Part shown: one piece after another, positions 5,909-14,438 of the stretch | Position numbering within the stretch: the first letter of the stretch is position 1 | Layout of the letters: every line of letters starts with the position of its first letter | Notes under the pieces: model-generated | The model's input: the letters and a program-made list of their open reading frames with translations, nothing else | Told to the model about the DNA's origin: nothing | Databases searched by the model: none | Program-made: the position numbers and the translations under genes | IMG/VR virus record: IMGVR_UViG_3300046009_000079 | Span: 1-24,045 of that record | Reading direction: 5' to 3' (one strand) | Source of the DNA: a virus | Length of the DNA: 24,045 bases

Positions 5909-6097
5909 TTACTTAGACCCACGACCAAACTCTGTAGCCTTTGGGTCTAGCCACTTAAGGACTGGACCTGCGATAGCAGCAACTGCTGCAGCGCCTAGCT
6001 TCTTTGGATCAGTCTCACCTGCAAGATAGAGAGCAAGTACTGCTGCCACTCCTGCACGTAGATATGTTGCGAGTACTGCTTTTGTCTTTGCGTTCAT
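5909..6097 (-). CDS. Holin-like small membrane protein
   Basis: This 62-residue protein starts at ATG 6097, overlapping the endolysin stop (ATGA). Two hydrophobic stretches, about 8-25 (LATYLRAGVAAVLALYLA) and 34-48 (LGAAAVAAIAGPVLKWL), are separated by a charged turn (GETDPKK), and the tail is charged. This is the usual form of small actinobacteriophage holins with two membrane helices. It would make the membrane lesion that lets the endolysin reach the wall. It is the last gene of the late operon, directly before the terminator. The call rests on topology and on its place beside the endolysin. Confidence 0.75.
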   Translation of the reverse strand: MNAKTKAVLATYLRAGVAAVLALYLAGETDPKKLGAAAVAAIAGPVLKWLDPKATEFGRGSK

Positions 6098-6549
6098 TTG
6101 GTTTCCTTTTTCTTAGGTAAAGGTTTAGGGAAGTTAGCCTTTACTTTATTGATTGCCTTTGGCTTTGGTACCCAAGGAAACCAAGGTGATGTATCGTCAC
6201 CGCAGTTGTCCTTGATGGAAATATGAAGATGTGTGTTGTGCTTGTTAAGACCTGTGTAGATCTGCTCGCCATTCTTGGCAGACCAAATCTTTCCCTTGAA
6301 TATCAGGTACTTAACTCTCTTGTCCTTCTGTAACTCGGTATAGATAACCGAGCAGTTGACACCGTGAGATGGGTCATTGGTTAGGTCTACTGCGTATCCT
6401 GAGTTATGGTCAGAGTTTGGGTTCTGCTTGACGTGTGCCTTACTAGGCAGCAGTCCATCACTTGCTTTCTTACGCTTTGGCCATAGCGCTGTTGCTTGAC
6501 GCAACACAGCGATAGCTGCAGGCGTTGCTCTCTTTGCCAATGGAATCAC
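6094..6549 (-). CDS. M15-family peptidase endolysin
   Basis: This 151-residue protein has the zinc-peptidase signature of the M15 (VanY/L,D-endolysin) group: SDHNSGYAVDL with His48 and Asp55, and THLHIS with His109 as third ligand. Enzymes of the group cut peptide bonds of peptidoglycan stems. There is no signal peptide, so export should depend on a holin. The last 25 residues are Pro/Lys-rich (KPLPKKKETK) and may bind the wall electrostatically; no other cell-wall-binding domain is present. The start is GTG 6549, overlapping the stop of the upstream holin-like gene (GTGA). Flanking membrane-protein genes support the lysis role. Confidence 0.85.
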   Translation of the reverse strand: MIPLAKRATPAAIAVLRQATALWPKRKKASDGLLPSKAHVKQNPNSDHNSGYAVDLTNDPSHGVNCSVIYTELQKDKRVKYLIFKGKIWSAKNGEQIYTGLNKHNTHLHISIKDNCGDDTSPWFPWVPKPKAINKVKANFPKPLPKKKETK

Positions 6550-6749
6550 TTGCCACCTCGTTGAATCATAATCTGGTAGAGAATCTCAACCTTTTCCTCA
6601 AGCCTTGTAACGGAGTCTTTGAGACTTGAGCCTGAGTTCGGCTTAAGTTCATTCAAGTAGTGCTTAACTAGCCAGCGTACTGCTGCTGTAAAGCCACCAA
6701 TTACTGTGCATACTGCGACAGCAATAGCCGCGTAGTCTTCTGCCTGCAT
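6546..6749 (-). CDS. Holin-like protein with membrane helix and coiled coil
   Basis: ATG 6749 overlaps the TAA stop of the large tail-protein gene. The 67-residue product has one hydrophobic helix (about 5-28, YAAIAVAVCTVIGGFTAAVRWL), a polar turn, and a helix with heptad spacing (VTRLEEKVEILYQIM). One membrane span plus coiled coil is common for phage holin-like or antiholin proteins upstream of endolysins. With a second membrane protein just downstream, one of the two may be the holin and the other a regulator. A tail-associated membrane anchor is less likely. Confidence 0.65.
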   Translation of the reverse strand: MQAEDYAAIAVAVCTVIGGFTAAVRWLVKHYLNELKPNSGSSLKDSVTRLEEKVEILYQIMIQRGGK

Positions 6750-8944
6750 TACACGCTCCGGATGGTTACTAAGAGCAAGCCTCCGTACCCGGAGAATCGC
6801 TTATCTGATGGGGTTTTGTTAATAAAGTCCAACTCTTCGATAAGTCCGATATAGGACTCACCAGTTCTAAAGTCTTGTACGCGGATGGTGTCACCGATAT
6901 TCTCAACTGCTTCGAGCTGAGACATACGGGCATACGCTGATCCTTCATATCCAACTTCGTTGTTGAACTTATCCATCTCGTGGTCGTAGCACATCAGTGG
7001 ATACTGGATTAAACGCTGACGTGGAATAGCAGGTAACGCCTTAACCTGGTAGCCAGTAAAGAGTGGCCCAAGGGATGAATCATCTGCATCACGGAACATC
7101 TCAAACTTAAAGGCTACGTACTGGTTAGCACCGATTGGGTAGTTGACGTTTACCTCAGGGACGGCATCGCCCTGTGCAAAGGTACCGATGTTTGCCTCAA
7201 CGCCTTCAGCGCTGATGGAGTACATATTGAATGCACCCTGCAAGGTATCAATGCGAGGTTGTACCAACTTAAAGATTTTATTCTCAAGAGTGTTGTAACG
7301 GATAAAGCCTGTACGTAGGTATCCGCTAGGTAGCAGTTCATCTGCTGACTGGATATAGATAGTTCCGTCTGAGCCATTGCCAGCGTTGCAGAATGCAATG
7401 CGTGGGGTATCTCCCATAAAGGCGCAGGTAGTTGTGTAGTGACCTAACGTGTCATCTGGATCGTACACATCCCAGACGTAGGCAAAGACTAACTGGCTAA
7501 TCTCTGTACCAAGATTGACGCGGGTAAGTCCTGCCTGTCCATCTACGCCAGTAGTAGCCCAGATGTACTTATCACGAAATGCAAAGTCATAGACAGGCTG
7601 AGTGGACTCAAAGAGTAGCGGGCCGTAGGCAATAGAGCCATCTTGGTCTGAGGTCTGCGCTACACGCATACCCTTACTGGTACCGATAGCCATATAGCCA
7701 AGGTAGTAACTAATCTTAAAGCAACGCTCACCTACTGGTAGTTCAGCTGCTGTAATAGCAGATGTCAGCGTAGGCATAGCGCCTGTGTTCTCAAGGGTAA
7801 ACTTGTAAATGTTAGATTGGATACCAGAGTAGCCTGCAACATAGATTGCAGCACCGCTTGAGGTAATGCTGGTAAATACGTGGTTTGGGTCATTATGTGA
7901 ATAGACCGCAGTAGGCATTGATGTTGTTGTTGTTGAGAACTCATAGACGCTATCGTTGACACACATAACGATACGCTCTTTGGTATACTCAATAACTGCG
8001 TTGGCTACTGTAATACCAGGAGTGGTAAACATTTCAACGGCTGCTGTGCTTGAATCTAGTGGTCGCTTATTGACCTGTAGTTTGCCAGTGCCTGTCTTGT
8101 TGGTAACCCAGTAAGCGTTTACGCCATCATCGCAGATAGCAAAGACTGGTCCATCTGTGCCTGAGTTGTAGTCCACAAAGTGGATAACCTCAGCAACACC
8201 TGTACCTACTGGTGATACTGGAGTAGATACTACGTTGGTTGCAGTCTTGGCGTAGGTAAAGGTAGTTGTAGTTGGTACGCCTGTGATGGTGTACTCACCG
8301 TTAAAGGTAGCATCTACGCCAGTAATGGTAATAACCATACCTGTACATAAGCCGTGCGCTGTTGTAGTTGTCAGCGTTGCTACGTTAGATGTAAGAGCCT
8401 TGTTGTTAATAGAGACAGTAATAGCAGGAAAGACTTTATCTACGTCATACTCATCAGCTAGCAGTATGCCATCGTAGGTAATGTTGTTAGTTGTCCACTG
8501 AATAGATCGTGCAATCTGCCAAGGACGACCATCTGTTCTAATGCCACCAGTTATTGTGTGCTGGCTGTTACAGGATGGAAGCAGTGTTGCTTGTCCCTTA
8601 GTCCATACATCCAAGCCCTTAGACTCTGTGTACTGAAAGCGAAGGGATTCATCCTGTGCTGGCTCAAAGAACTTGATGCCTTGACCAAAGTGGAATGATG
8701 ACTGTGAACGTAGCCACCAACCTGTGAGCGTCTGCTCACCTGGCTCACGGCTTGTATCAAACTGGTTCTTGCGATACTGGGCTGTGACACGACGATAAGG
8801 TGAGTCATCTAAAGGGGATGCAAAGAATGGCAGACCTGCGATAGCGATATCATAGGCATACCCAGTAGGTGTGTATGTTGTACTGCCTGCTGGATTCGAT
8901 AAGACCGCCGGTAAGCGCTCACTGATATCACTTCCATAAGCCAT
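6749..8944 (-). CDS. Large tail protein, tail-tube-B/tail-hub-like, 731 residues
   Basis: This is the largest complete gene in the window. The N-terminus (GYAYDIAIAGLPFFAS, YRRVTAQYRKNQFDTSREPGEQ) leads into repeated short beta segments with turns, as in a beta-propeller or jelly-roll tail protein. Residues about 183-250 form a module of the type ATLTTTTAHGL, GVDATFNGEYTIT, TTFTYAKTATN, seen in many phage tail proteins (FCCH-like). The C-terminal 100 residues (RVQDFRTGESYIGLIEELDF) look like a fixed attachment domain. It lies between fibre-associated genes and the lysis genes. Given the neck-type protein upstream and the absence of tape-measure and sheath genes, a podovirus tail-nozzle or hub is my best reading. 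ATG 8944 follows AAGGAG. Confidence 0.7.
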   Translation of the reverse strand: MAYGSDISERLPAVLSNPAGSTTYTPTGYAYDIAIAGLPFFASPLDDSPYRRVTAQYRKNQFDTSREPGEQTLTGWWLRSQSSFHFGQGIKFFEPAQDESLRFQYTESKGLDVWTKGQATLLPSCNSQHTITGGIRTDGRPWQIARSIQWTTNNITYDGILLADEYDVDKVFPAITVSINNKALTSNVATLTTTTAHGLCTGMVITITGVDATFNGEYTITGVPTTTTFTYAKTATNVVSTPVSPVGTGVAEVIHFVDYNSGTDGPVFAICDDGVNAYWVTNKTGTGKLQVNKRPLDSSTAAVEMFTTPGITVANAVIEYTKERIVMCVNDSVYEFSTTTTSMPTAVYSHNDPNHVFTSITSSGAAIYVAGYSGIQSNIYKFTLENTGAMPTLTSAITAAELPVGERCFKISYYLGYMAIGTSKGMRVAQTSDQDGSIAYGPLLFESTQPVYDFAFRDKYIWATTGVDGQAGLTRVNLGTEISQLVFAYVWDVYDPDDTLGHYTTTCAFMGDTPRIAFCNAGNGSDGTIYIQSADELLPSGYLRTGFIRYNTLENKIFKLVQPRIDTLQGAFNMYSISAEGVEANIGTFAQGDAVPEVNVNYPIGANQYVAFKFEMFRDADDSSLGPLFTGYQVKALPAIPRQRLIQYPLMCYDHEMDKFNNEVGYEGSAYARMSQLEAVENIGDTIRVQDFRTGESYIGLIEELDFINKTPSDKRFSGYGGLLLVTIRSV

Positions 8945-8959
8945 TTACTTCTCCTTAAA

Positions 8960-9187
8960 TTATTCGGTAAGTGCTGCTACTTCTTCGCCTGTCAATCCCA
9001 GTGCTGCTAGCTTTGCCTGTGCAGATAGCTTCGCATCTGCCTTAGCCTGCTCTGCTGCTTCACGCTCTTGGCGCTCTAACTCTGCAGCGGCAGCGTCAAT
9101 GCGACGCTGTTCAATCTCATCAGGGGTAAGGTCCACATAGGTCTGTGTTCCCTTAGCCAGATCAACGATTAGTTTCTTATCAGACAT
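8960..9187 (-). CDS. Small helical protein, possible fibre-assembly chaperone
   Basis: The 75-residue product begins KKLIVDLAKGTQTYVDLTPDEIEQRR, followed by a long Ala/Glu/Gln-rich helix and a short end, LGLTGEEVAAL. The N-terminal strand-turn followed by a helical DUF-like tail is common in small genes next to phage tail fibres, where some act as assembly chaperones. ATG 9187 has GGAGAAG upstream and overlaps the preceding gene by eight bases. Function is inferred from position and shape. Confidence 0.65.
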   Translation of the reverse strand: MSDKKLIVDLAKGTQTYVDLTPDEIEQRRIDAAAAELERQEREAAEQAKADAKLSAQAKLAALGLTGEEVAALTE

Positions 9188-9497
9188 TTTCTTCTCCTAT
9201 GATGATTACGTGTGAAGCATCTGGACAAGACCAGGTGCAAGTCTCTTCGTCGAATGCGACCTTATCTGGGTGGCACTCTGGCTTAGGTGCGATGAACGCA
9301 TCGCGGTTTGCATCGTATGTATAACCAATACCTGCATAGTTCTTACGGATGCGTGCGTTGTAACTGGTCTGTACCCAAGTACCACCAAGTCCCAACTCGT
9401 TAGCCAAGTAATCTTGGATACGATGTTCCTGCTCATCCGGTACTACTAGTACACGAACGACTGTGTTGTTGCTATCTACTTCTGCTGCGTGAGCCAT
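9180..9497 (-). CDS. Conserved fibre-associated phage protein, 105 residues
   Basis: The protein starts with AEVDSNNTVVRVLVV and has the segment WVQTSYNARIRKNYAGIGYTYD, then FDEETCTWSCP. This pattern (N-terminal sheet, WVQTSYN, NYAGIGYTYD, and a Trp/Pro end) belongs to a widespread small protein found next to tail-fibre genes in cyanophages and other environmental phages. Its function is unknown. It may sit on the virion or assist fibre folding. AAGGAAAA lies before ATG 9497, and the gene follows the second glycine-rich adhesin by ten bases. Confidence 0.75.
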   Translation of the reverse strand: MAHAAEVDSNNTVVRVLVVPDEQEHRIQDYLANELGLGGTWVQTSYNARIRKNYAGIGYTYDANRDAFIAPKPECHPDKVAFDEETCTWSCPDASHVIIIGEENV

Positions 9498-9507
9498 TTG
9501 TTTTCCT

Positions 9508-10857
9508 TTACGCTATTGGATATCTAATAATAACAATTCCTGAACCACCATTACCGCCGTTATATGCACTAGCGTCACTTCTTCCTGCACCACCGCCGCC
9601 ACCACCTGTATTAGCAGTTCCTGAAGTTGCGTTGGCATTTATAGCACCAGCTCCACCGCCACCAGTACCACCTGTTCCTTGAGTGGTTGAACCTGTACCA
9701 GTAAAGCAACCACCTCCGCCACCACCGGCGTAAGTTACAGCTGAACCTGAATAGGAGTTAGATGTTCCATTACCGCCATTACCAGCGCTGATTGTGGCGC
9801 TGTCTGATGCACTTCCAGTTCCGTTGCCACCTGCTGCACCAGCACCACCACCACCTCCACCGCCGTTAGTATTTAAGGCAACTGAAGTTCCACCGTTATT
9901 ACCCTGTGACGGAGAAGTTGAAGGTGTGTTACCAGAACCAGCAGTGCCGCTATAACGCGCACCACCGCCTGAACCACCGTTAGCGCCATTGTTATTTCCA
10001 CCAGCACCACCACCTGTTGATGTAATGGTTGAGAAGATAGAGTCTGTTCCGCTGCTAATTGCACCTGATCCAATTCCACCTGCACCACCTGCACCAACTG
10101 TAATTGTATATGCAGTTCCAGATGCAGCAGATAAGCCTGTAGTAGTTCTAAATCCACCTGCACCGCCGCCAGCTCCACCTGCACCACCGTTTGATGCAAT
10201 GCCACCACCACCGCCACCACCTGCTACTACTAGCGCATCACAAGACAATCCCTGTAGCGGAGTAAAGGTTCCTGTAGTACGGAATGTGTGAATCCAGTAA
10301 GTGCCGTCGCTAGTGATGCTTCCACCGGTAGCCTTAGGAGCGATAACAGGTGTAGTGCCTGTTGCTGCTAGGCCGTATAGTGAGAAGGTGCTGTACTGGA
10401 CAAAATTACTAGAATTGGATGTTAATGTGACTGAAGTAATTGCGGCTGTACTTGACCAAAGACCTGCTGTTAGCCAATCGTAACCTTCTGTTGCATTATT
10501 TTCAGCAACAGCATCAGCAGATACGGACTTGTAATTACTTGAAGTATAATTTGGTATGTAAAATTCTACATTACCAAAAGTTGAAGCAGTCGCACCAGAC
10601 CAATCACTTTGAACTGGTATTGTTGAAGCAGGAGAAGTTGAACCCGCAGCACTTCCACTTCCGTATACAGTTTTACCTGATAAATTAGAAGTTACTCCAT
10701 TAAAAGAAAGATTGATTACCCCACTTCCAGTATCTCCGCGAGTGGATGCAACAATCTTCAAATCGGTATAGCCCGACTGTGGGATGTTAGTAAAAGTTAT
10801 AGAGCTGGCCGAAGCGTTTAACTCAATGCGTTGTAAAAGTACATAGTTGGCTGGCAT
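9508..10857 (-). CDS. Glycine-rich tail adhesin B (449 residues)
   Basis: Residues 1-165 form a beta-rich domain (SITFTNIPQSGYTDLKIVAS, WSSTAAITSVTLTS, FSLYGL) shared with the two upstream genes. A linker strand (GGSITSDGTYWIHTFRTTGTFTP) follows, then a stretch of about 230 residues dominated by Gly with Ala, Asn, Ser and Thr, ending GGSGIVIIRYPIA. This glycine-rich type forms polyglycine-helix sandwiches in phage receptor-binding tips such as gp38 of T-even-like phages. It likely binds the host surface. ATG 10857 follows AAGGAG. It is the last of three tandem paralogs; the glycine-rich region is low-complexity and may evolve fast. Confidence 0.8.
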   Translation of the reverse strand: MPANYVLLQRIELNASASSITFTNIPQSGYTDLKIVASTRGDTGSGVINLSFNGVTSNLSGKTVYGSGSAAGSTSPASTIPVQSDWSGATASTFGNVEFYIPNYTSSNYKSVSADAVAENNATEGYDWLTAGLWSSTAAITSVTLTSNSSNFVQYSTFSLYGLAATGTTPVIAPKATGGSITSDGTYWIHTFRTTGTFTPLQGLSCDALVVAGGGGGGGIASNGGAGGAGGGAGGFRTTTGLSAASGTAYTITVGAGGAGGIGSGAISSGTDSIFSTITSTGGGAGGNNNGANGGSGGGARYSGTAGSGNTPSTSPSQGNNGGTSVALNTNGGGGGGGAGAAGGNGTGSASDSATISAGNGGNGTSNSYSGSAVTYAGGGGGGCFTGTGSTTQGTGGTGGGGAGAINANATSGTANTGGGGGGAGRSDASAYNGGNGGSGIVIIRYPIA

Positions 10858-10866
10858 TAGATCTCC

Positions 10867-12150
10867 TTAAGCACTTGCATATCGAATAATGACAACACCT
10901 GAGCCGCCTGAACCTGAGTTGTAAACACCGTCCCAAGGCGCTCCACCTGCACCTGTATTAGCGACGCCATTCATTACGGCTTGAGAGATGCCTTGTCGCC
11001 CAGCGCCCCAAGTTGTTACACCTGGATAACCTGAACCACCAGCACGACCAACTGGCAACCCTGTAATAAATGAAAGAAGTCCGACTCCACCTTCGCCATT
11101 AACTGGTGTACCACCTGCTCCACCGCCAGCAAATGCAAGTCCATTGTAACCTTCGTTAGCAGTACCTGTTCCTGGGCCTGAACCACTACCACCGTTACCA
11201 CCACCAGAGCCACCATTGGCTCCGCCAGTTCCGTAGCCACCACCACCGCCACCACCCGTAGTTGTGATTGTAGTAAAACCAGTTCCAGTAATTGAAGAAG
11301 AAGTACCACTAGCGCCTTGTCTTGCTGCGCTGTTATAACCACCTGCACCGCCACCGCCAACGGTTACTGTGTAACCAGTTCCGCTTGCAAAACTAACTCT
11401 GCTTTGTGCGCTTGCTCCACCACCTGAAAGTTCTCCGACAACTGATGAGCGATAACCGCCAGCACCACCGCCAGCACCTTGGTTAACACCACCTGCACCA
11501 CCACCTGCAATTACCAAATACTCTGCATTAGAAATTGCTGTTGTTGGGGTAAATGTTCCTGTTGAAGTAAACATATGATAGGTGTATCCATCTGCTGTGT
11601 AACCAATAGTTCCACCAGTTGCTTTAGCAGTTGGGTTAGATCCTGTAGCTGCGATTCCATACAAAGAGAAGGTGGAGCCAATTCTAAAGTTTGCTGTTTG
11701 TGGAAGGATTGTAATTGAAGTAATTGCAGCAGTTGAACGCCACATTGAAACAATAGCTTCAGCCGCTACCGCGCTGTTATTACCGCGAGACACAACAGTT
11801 TTATTCGTGGTCGTGTTTGCATAATTCATTACATTTATTATTGTTGTAGGGAATGTGGTGGTAGCACTTGTACCAGCGCTGTTTCCAATTCTGCAATATA
11901 CCGTAGATGTTCCTCGGCTTGATGTGGCAGTTGTGCCATTTCCAAAGAGACGAGTCCAAGAATAGTTTGATCCTGTATCGCCATTAAAGCGCATATACAA
12001 ATCATCATCACCAGTTGAGCCAGTTGTATTTGTATTAGCAACAATAACTAAATCGGTATATGTACCAGGAATAGAGCTGAAAGTAATTGATGGCGTAGCA
12101 GTTCCTACCGTAATTTTATCAAGTGCGACGTATGTATTGTTATATGCCAT
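10867..12150 (-). CDS. Glycine-rich tail adhesin A (427 residues)
   Basis: ATG 12150 is preferred: it overlaps the TAA of the upstream paralog (TAATG) and has GGAG eight bases upstream. The longer frame starting at 12249 only adds a stretch read out of frame from the paralog. Layout matches the next gene: beta domain (SITFSSIPGTYTDLVIVANT, WRSTAAITSITILP, FSLYGI), linker strand (TYHMFTSTGTFTP), a glycine-rich part from about residue 215, and the ending GGSGVVIIRYASA. The role is probably receptor binding at the tail tip. Divergence between the two glycine-rich tips, with conserved ends, suggests that they recognise different surface features. Confidence 0.8.
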   Translation of the reverse strand: MAYNNTYVALDKITVGTATPSITFSSIPGTYTDLVIVANTNTTGSTGDDDLYMRFNGDTGSNYSWTRLFGNGTTATSSRGTSTVYCRIGNSAGTSATTTFPTTIINVMNYANTTTNKTVVSRGNNSAVAAEAIVSMWRSTAAITSITILPQTANFRIGSTFSLYGIAATGSNPTAKATGGTIGYTADGYTYHMFTSTGTFTPTTAISNAEYLVIAGGGAGGVNQGAGGGAGGYRSSVVGELSGGGASAQSRVSFASGTGYTVTVGGGGAGGYNSAARQGASGTSSSITGTGFTTITTTGGGGGGGYGTGGANGGSGGGNGGSGSGPGTGTANEGYNGLAFAGGGAGGTPVNGEGGVGLLSFITGLPVGRAGGSGYPGVTTWGAGRQGISQAVMNGVANTGAGGAPWDGVYNSGSGGSGVVIIRYASA

Positions 12151-12719
12151 TATTTTACTCCGTATAATGCGAACTGTGAGTACTGTGCAAACGCTGTCCC
12201 ATAGGTAGGAATAATTGTTATAGAGGTAATAGCGGCTGTGTTTTGCCATAAGTTAGACATAAAATAAATTCGACCAGTAGTAGAGTTTTGATCTGTACCA
12301 CTAAGAAGTTTAGTTGTCTTGTATTTTGTAGTTGCAGAATAATCCAGCACGTCTACAACCGAAGCACCAAAAATAGAAGCAGTTGCATTACCACCTGCTG
12401 TAACACCAGACCAAGGAGTACCTGTTGATGTTCCAGTGTCATTGCCATTTGCACTTGAACCATTGCCGTAAAGTGAATGATAAGCGTATACAGAACTTGA
12501 ATCACTGTTAAAACGGATAGTCATAAAATCGTTAGTATCTGCTCGGTTAGTACGAGTCAAAAGACGTAATTGCAAATGCTTATATCCGCTAGGAATACCA
12601 GAAAAAGTTACAGATGCGACCCCGCCAGCTCCAACAGTTGTTGAAGCCAAAGAATCATAGGCACCTTCAGGACCTGCAGCGCTACGATAGGATGAAGCTA
12701 TAATCCCTAGGATTGGCAT
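12150..12719 (-). CDS. Fibre protein paralog without glycine-rich tip (189 residues)
   Basis: The product begins PILGIIASSYRSA and then has the same beta domain as the two downstream genes (SVTFSGIPSGYKHLQLRLLT, WQNTAAITSITIIP, FALYGVK), where it stops. It thus equals the N-terminal half of the adhesins plus its own N-terminal anchor. It could be the base to which a glycine-rich tip is attached, or a shortened sister copy. ATG 12719 overlaps the upstream stop (TAATG). A tail-fibre role is inferred from the shared domain and position. Confidence 0.75.
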   Translation of the reverse strand: MPILGIIASSYRSAAGPEGAYDSLASTTVGAGGVASVTFSGIPSGYKHLQLRLLTRTNRADTNDFMTIRFNSDSSSVYAYHSLYGNGSSANGNDTGTSTGTPWSGVTAGGNATASIFGASVVDVLDYSATTKYKTTKLLSGTDQNSTTGRIYFMSNLWQNTAAITSITIIPTYGTAFAQYSQFALYGVK

Positions 12720-13531
12720 TAGCTCAGATCCCCAATCACGGTGAAGTTATTGCTTGAGGTGCAGACGATTGTGCAAGCAGAGTACTGCGCTCTTAACTTA
12801 GGGGCAGTTGATGTTGCACCTGTTGAGGTAAGTACTGTTGTTCCATCACTTGCGACAGTGACCTGTCCTGCACCGATTTGCTGGCAGTGAATCTGCTGGC
12901 CTGTGGTAAAGACACCGTTAGGTACAGTCAAGGTAATAGCGCTAGCGTTGTTTAAGGTAACTAACTTGTTAACATCTCCTGCTACTAAGCTGTATGTTGT
13001 GCCAGTCTGAGCGTTGATTGTTAGGTTTAGCGTTGGTGTTGCAGGAGCAGCCCAAGCAATACCCATTGCCTGTGTGCTATCTGCAGTAAGGACATAACCG
13101 TTAGTTCCAACCGCTAGGTTGTCTACAGTTGAAGCAGTAGTTGCGGCGATGATATCGCCCTTAGCAGTAACCAAGCTCTTCTGGATTGCTCCATCTGCTG
13201 TGGCAACTCCTGCCGTAAAGAATGTTGCATCATCTCCAGTAAAGACGTGCTTAACTGATGCGCCTGCTGTATGTGCAATCGCTGTGGTTCCTGCCTCAGC
13301 GCGGATTACTGTTAGCACATCTCCAGAGATGTTAGTGACCCATACGATTTCTTCATTAATTGTGTCGTAGTCAAGGGCAACAGCGAATGAGTCTACGTTG
13401 CCAGCACCTAGTGTGACGCCACCCATAAGGGCTGCACCTGTACCAGATGCTACCGAGATACTCAAGGCAGAACTGTTAACACCTGCCGCTAGTGTTGTGG
13501 CAACCGAAGTTGAACTATATTTTCTGGTCAC
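12719..13531 (-). CDS. Tail fibre with phage linker and conserved C-terminal tip domain
   Basis: Three parts are visible in 270 residues. Residues 1-105 form a beta module ending EEIVWVTN, AEAGTTAIAHTAG, VKHVFTGDDATFF. Residues about 118-162 carry the common fibre linker SLVTAKGDIIAATTA, NLAVGTNGYVLTADS, GIAWAAP. Residues about 170-270 form a C-terminal domain nearly shared with the collagen-like protein at 15505 (VTVP, GAGQVT, STGAT-TAPKLR, GDLS). The linker and tip are frequent in phage tail fibres. Start is GTG 13531 with GAGGAA upstream. A structural fibre attached near the neck or tail is likely. Confidence 0.8.
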   Translation of the reverse strand: MTRKYSSTSVATTLAAGVNSSALSISVASGTGAALMGGVTLGAGNVDSFAVALDYDTINEEIVWVTNISGDVLTVIRAEAGTTAIAHTAGASVKHVFTGDDATFFTAGVATADGAIQKSLVTAKGDIIAATTASTVDNLAVGTNGYVLTADSTQAMGIAWAAPATPTLNLTINAQTGTTYSLVAGDVNKLVTLNNASAITLTVPNGVFTTGQQIHCQQIGAGQVTVASDGTTVLTSTGATSTAPKLRAQYSACTIVCTSSNNFTVIGDLS

Positions 13532-13541
13532 TTGCTATTCC

Positions 13542-14438
13542 TCACTTCGTGTAGTGTAAACGCACTGGGTAGATGTTTGTAAGTTTGAGTGATTCATCCT
13601 GCAACCTCTGGTTATAGAGTGCATAGATGTAACGAGAAGCATTACCGCCTGCTGCCCCTGGTACCTTGCTATCTGCAAGATCTGCTTCAGCAGAGGTCAA
13701 GTTGATACGGCCTGGGTCTACGAATGAGAGCAGACGATAGGCAGCGCCATAGACGATTACATCTCGGCAGGATTCTGGTAGACCAGTAACTGCACTGAAC
13801 TCATCAGTACCACTTGTCATAGTTTGTGGCTTAGCCATATACCAAACCTGTACGGTTCTACCAGGCTGGATGTTCTCATAGATGTTGATTGTCTTCTGTG
13901 TGTTAAATGTTGCAACGTTAGCCATCAAGTCTTGACGCCAACGGTTAATTGGTAGCCACTCACGGCTTGAACCAGTAGTCTGCCAAGACATATACAAAAT
14001 ATTGTCGGCATCATCTGGTAGCGCATAGGTTGTCTGGCTTGCGTTAAATGTAAAGGTAGTTGAGTAAACAGCCCAGAGCTTAGGATAGACAGAGTTGATT
14101 GTGTCGTTGATAGCCTGCTGGATGTTGGTACGTGGAAACGATGGAGTAAGAATTACTTGTGAGTTGACTGCGTGTGGTGCAGCTGAGGTTCCCTGATATC
14201 CGCGACCAAACCCAGGAGCCGCGTTCATTGTGTTGCTTGCTTGTGTGAAGTTGTCAATCCAGATGAGTTCATCATCAATTTCGATAATACCTTTAGCAAG
14301 GTTGGCTGATGAGCCAATCTGAATAGCGGTATCAGTCGTATTTATTGCGCCGGTCAGATATGTGATTCGGTCTTGTCGCAGGGTAAATCCTGCAAGTGAG
14401 GAACGAATCTCACTGATGATGTCGTTAAGTGTTGCCAT
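13542..14438 (-). CDS. Neck/tail-tube-A-like connector protein (298 residues)
   Basis: The protein starts ATLNDIISEIRSSLAGF and has an inserted beta module at about 24-104 (IEIDDELIWIDN, GFGRGYQGTSAAPHAV). A helical and strand part follows (IQQAINDTINSVYPKLW, TTYALPDDADNILYMSW, VWYMAKP, LPESCRDVIVYGAAYRLL, and a long helix ending NQRLQDESL). This mix, with YGAAYRLL and the final helix, is typical of gatekeeper or tail-tube-A-type proteins that join portal and tail in podoviruses. It overlaps the glycosyltransferase gene end by 14 bases and has AAGGTAG upstream. Exact family membership needs a profile search. Confidence 0.65.
   Translation of the reverse strand: MATLNDIISEIRSSLAGFTLRQDRITYLTGAINTTDTAIQIGSSANLAKGIIEIDDELIWIDNFTQASNTMNAAPGFGRGYQGTSAAPHAVNSQVILTPSFPRTNIQQAINDTINSVYPKLWAVYSTTFTFNASQTTYALPDDADNILYMSWQTTGSSREWLPINRWRQDLMANVATFNTQKTINIYENIQPGRTVQVWYMAKPQTMTSGTDEFSAVTGLPESCRDVIVYGAAYRLLSFVDPGRINLTSAEADLADSKVPGAAGGNASRYIYALYNQRLQDESLKLTNIYPVRLHYTK

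Noticed and set aside
9873-10220. Open frames on both strands across the glycine-rich tips
   Set aside because: Low-complexity GGN codons keep other frames open; their products are Val/Leu/Gln- or Pro-rich nonsense without starts of quality.
12151-12249. N-terminal extension of adhesin A to an upstream start
   Set aside because: The extra 33 residues overlap the end of the paralog in another frame and have no similarity to the sister protein; ATG 12150 has a good site and TAATG coupling.
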